The notes under the pieces: model-generated
What the model was told of the DNA's origin: nothing
Seen by the model: only the letters and a program-made list of their open reading frames with translations
Database searches by the model: none
Made by a program: the position numbers and the translations under genes
Shown here: positions 5,942-6,923 of the stretch, in pieces
How positions within the stretch are numbered: the first letter of the stretch is position 1
How the letters are laid out: every line of letters begins with the position of its first letter
Assembly: GCA_012798185.1 (NCBI GenBank)
Contig: JAAZNS010000286.1
Coordinates: 1-6,923, forward strand
Direction: 5' to 3'
Source of the DNA: Chloroflexota bacterium
GTDB taxonomy: Bacteria; Chloroflexota; Anaerolineae; Anaerolineales; UBA4823
Length of the DNA stretch: 6,923 bases

Positions 5942-6923
5942 ATGAACCCCAAAGAAATTTCACTGGCTCTATTTCTAACCCGCGGTATCCCAATGGAAGT
6001 CTGGCGCCAAACAGGTACATTGCGCAGGGAAATTAAGTATTACCTCGAATTAGCTGCATGTTTTCGCCACATTACTTTAATTTCCTGTGGTGATAGAAAT
6101 GAAATTTCTTTTCTTCCACCAGACTTGAAAATATCAGTTTTATATAACAAATGGAATTTATCTCCCAATATCTACAGCTTTTTTGCACCATTCTTACATC
6201 GGAATGAAATATTAAAAACGGATATTATTAAAACCAATCAGTTAGACGGTGCTTGGACTGCAATAATCGCTGGACGTTTATTACATAAACCAGTTATTGT
6301 GCGTGCTGGTTATATATGGTCCGATTTTTTTCTTAAAGAAGTAGGGAATGGTTATAAAGCGCGTCTTGTAAATCAAATGGAAAAGTGGTGTCTTTTAAAT
6401 TCCGATATGATATTTGTAACAACAAATGAAATCAAAGATCGACTGCTTGAAAAATACAATCTCGCAATCGATAAGATACATATTATTCCAAACTTCATCG
6501 ACACAAATATATTTTATCCAAATCCAGAGATTATTAAAGAAAAACGAAGTATCTGTTATGTGGGAAGATTAACACCTATAAAGAATGTTGACTTACTGAT
6601 TCGAGCGGCTTCTCAAATTTCCGATATTTCCCTTAAAATCATTGGTAAAGGTAAACAAGAAAACGAATTGATTAAATTAAGTCAACATCTAAACGTAAAT
6701 GTTCGATTTCTCGGTCAAATGAATAACGAGGAAATTCCCTCAATACTTCATAAATCGGAGATTTTTATACTTCCATCTGCTCTTGAAGGACACCCTAAAG
6801 CACTCATCGAAGCTATGGCATGTGGCTGTACGGTTATCGGTGCAAATGTACCAGGTATACGAAATGTCATAAATCATGAACACAATGGATATTTATGCCC
6901 TCCAACTGTAGAGGGCATACGAG
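5942..6923 (+). CDS. GT4-family glycosyltransferase, C-terminus outside window
   Basis: Third GT4-type enzyme of the run; 327 complete codons plus one base are present with no stop, so roughly the last 40-60 residues are missing. The N-terminal domain includes FLTRGIPMEVW (11-21), a DGAW segment (102-105), PVIVRAGY (117-124) and IFVTTNEIKDRL (157-168). IIPNFIDTNIFYP (181-193) is the interdomain linker. The C-terminal domain has YVGRLTPIKNVDLLI (206-220), with the conserved donor-phosphate pair R209 and K214. FILPSALEGHPKALIEAMAC holds the EX7E motif (E282, E290), followed by the PGI..VI...NGYL pattern near the end. It starts 16 bp after the previous stop; AGGA at 5925-5928 overlaps that stop codon and lies 13 nt from the ATG, somewhat far. 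It is the most canonical GT4 sequence of the three. Substrates are unknown. Confidence 0.92.
   Translation, partial: MNPKEISLALFLTRGIPMEVWRQTGTLRREIKYYLELAACFRHITLISCGDRNEISFLPPDLKISVLYNKWNLSPNIYSFFAPFLHRNEILKTDIIKTNQLDGAWTAIIAGRLLHKPVIVRAGYIWSDFFLKEVGNGYKARLVNQMEKWCLLNSDMIFVTTNEIKDRLLEKYNLAIDKIHIIPNFIDTNIFYPNPEIIKEKRSICYVGRLTPIKNVDLLIRAASQISDISLKIIGKGKQENELIKLSQHLNVNVRFLGQMNNEEIPSILHKSEIFILPSALEGHPKALIEAMACGCTVIGANVPGIRNVINHEHNGYLCPPTVEGIR

Noticed and set aside
1..6923. Mobile elements, CRISPR arrays, toxin-antitoxin or defence genes
   Set aside because: No spaced direct repeats, transposase-like frames or terminal inverted repeats were seen; all long frames are explained by polysaccharide genes.

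Overview
This window is an interior slice of a cell-surface or extracellular polysaccharide biosynthesis locus. It holds six protein-coding genes, two of which run off the window edges. I found no tRNA, rRNA, CRISPR array, transposase or insertion-sequence end. The DNA is AT-rich with bacterial gene spacing. The likely source is a member of Chloroflexota, probably an Anaerolineae-like lineage. This rests on the style of the membrane polymerase/ligase (its GSYQRLQGTYTTYSY segment) and of the glycosyltransferase at 4792-5925 (SFQKDG...KGPD), both of which resemble proteins I associate with that phylum. It is recognition from memory, not a search result, so confidence is moderate.

Layout. On the minus strand, 1317 down to base 1 encodes most of an O-antigen-ligase/polymerase-family membrane protein (Wzy_C/WaaL type); its C-terminus lies outside the window. 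A 141-bp divergent intergenic region follows. It holds a 9-bp perfect inverted repeat overlapping a good -10 box for the minus-strand gene. On the plus strand five genes run in the same direction: a Wzx-type flippase (1459-2748), a small uncharacterised GT-A-like protein (2753-3574), two GT4-type glycosyltransferases (3589-4659 and 4792-5925), and a third GT4 enzyme cut by the window end (5942 onward). Gaps are 4, 14, 132 and 16 bp, so this is probably one operon, perhaps with an internal promoter in the 132-bp gap.

How they fit together. Four candidate glycosyltransferases would build a repeat unit on a lipid carrier at the inner face of the membrane. The flippase would move the lipid-linked unit across. 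The divergently transcribed polymerase/ligase would polymerise it or transfer it to an acceptor. This is the logic of a Wzx/Wzy-dependent pathway. No initiating sugar-phosphate transferase, nucleotide-sugar synthesis gene or chain-length regulator is visible here, so those functions must lie elsewhere.

The window looks like an ordinary but poorly characterised glycan locus rather than a new type of system. The parts most worth a second look are the 273-residue GT-A-like protein with its A9/T9 inverted repeat, the dyad in the divergent promoter region, and the degenerate GT4 enzyme at 3589-4659.
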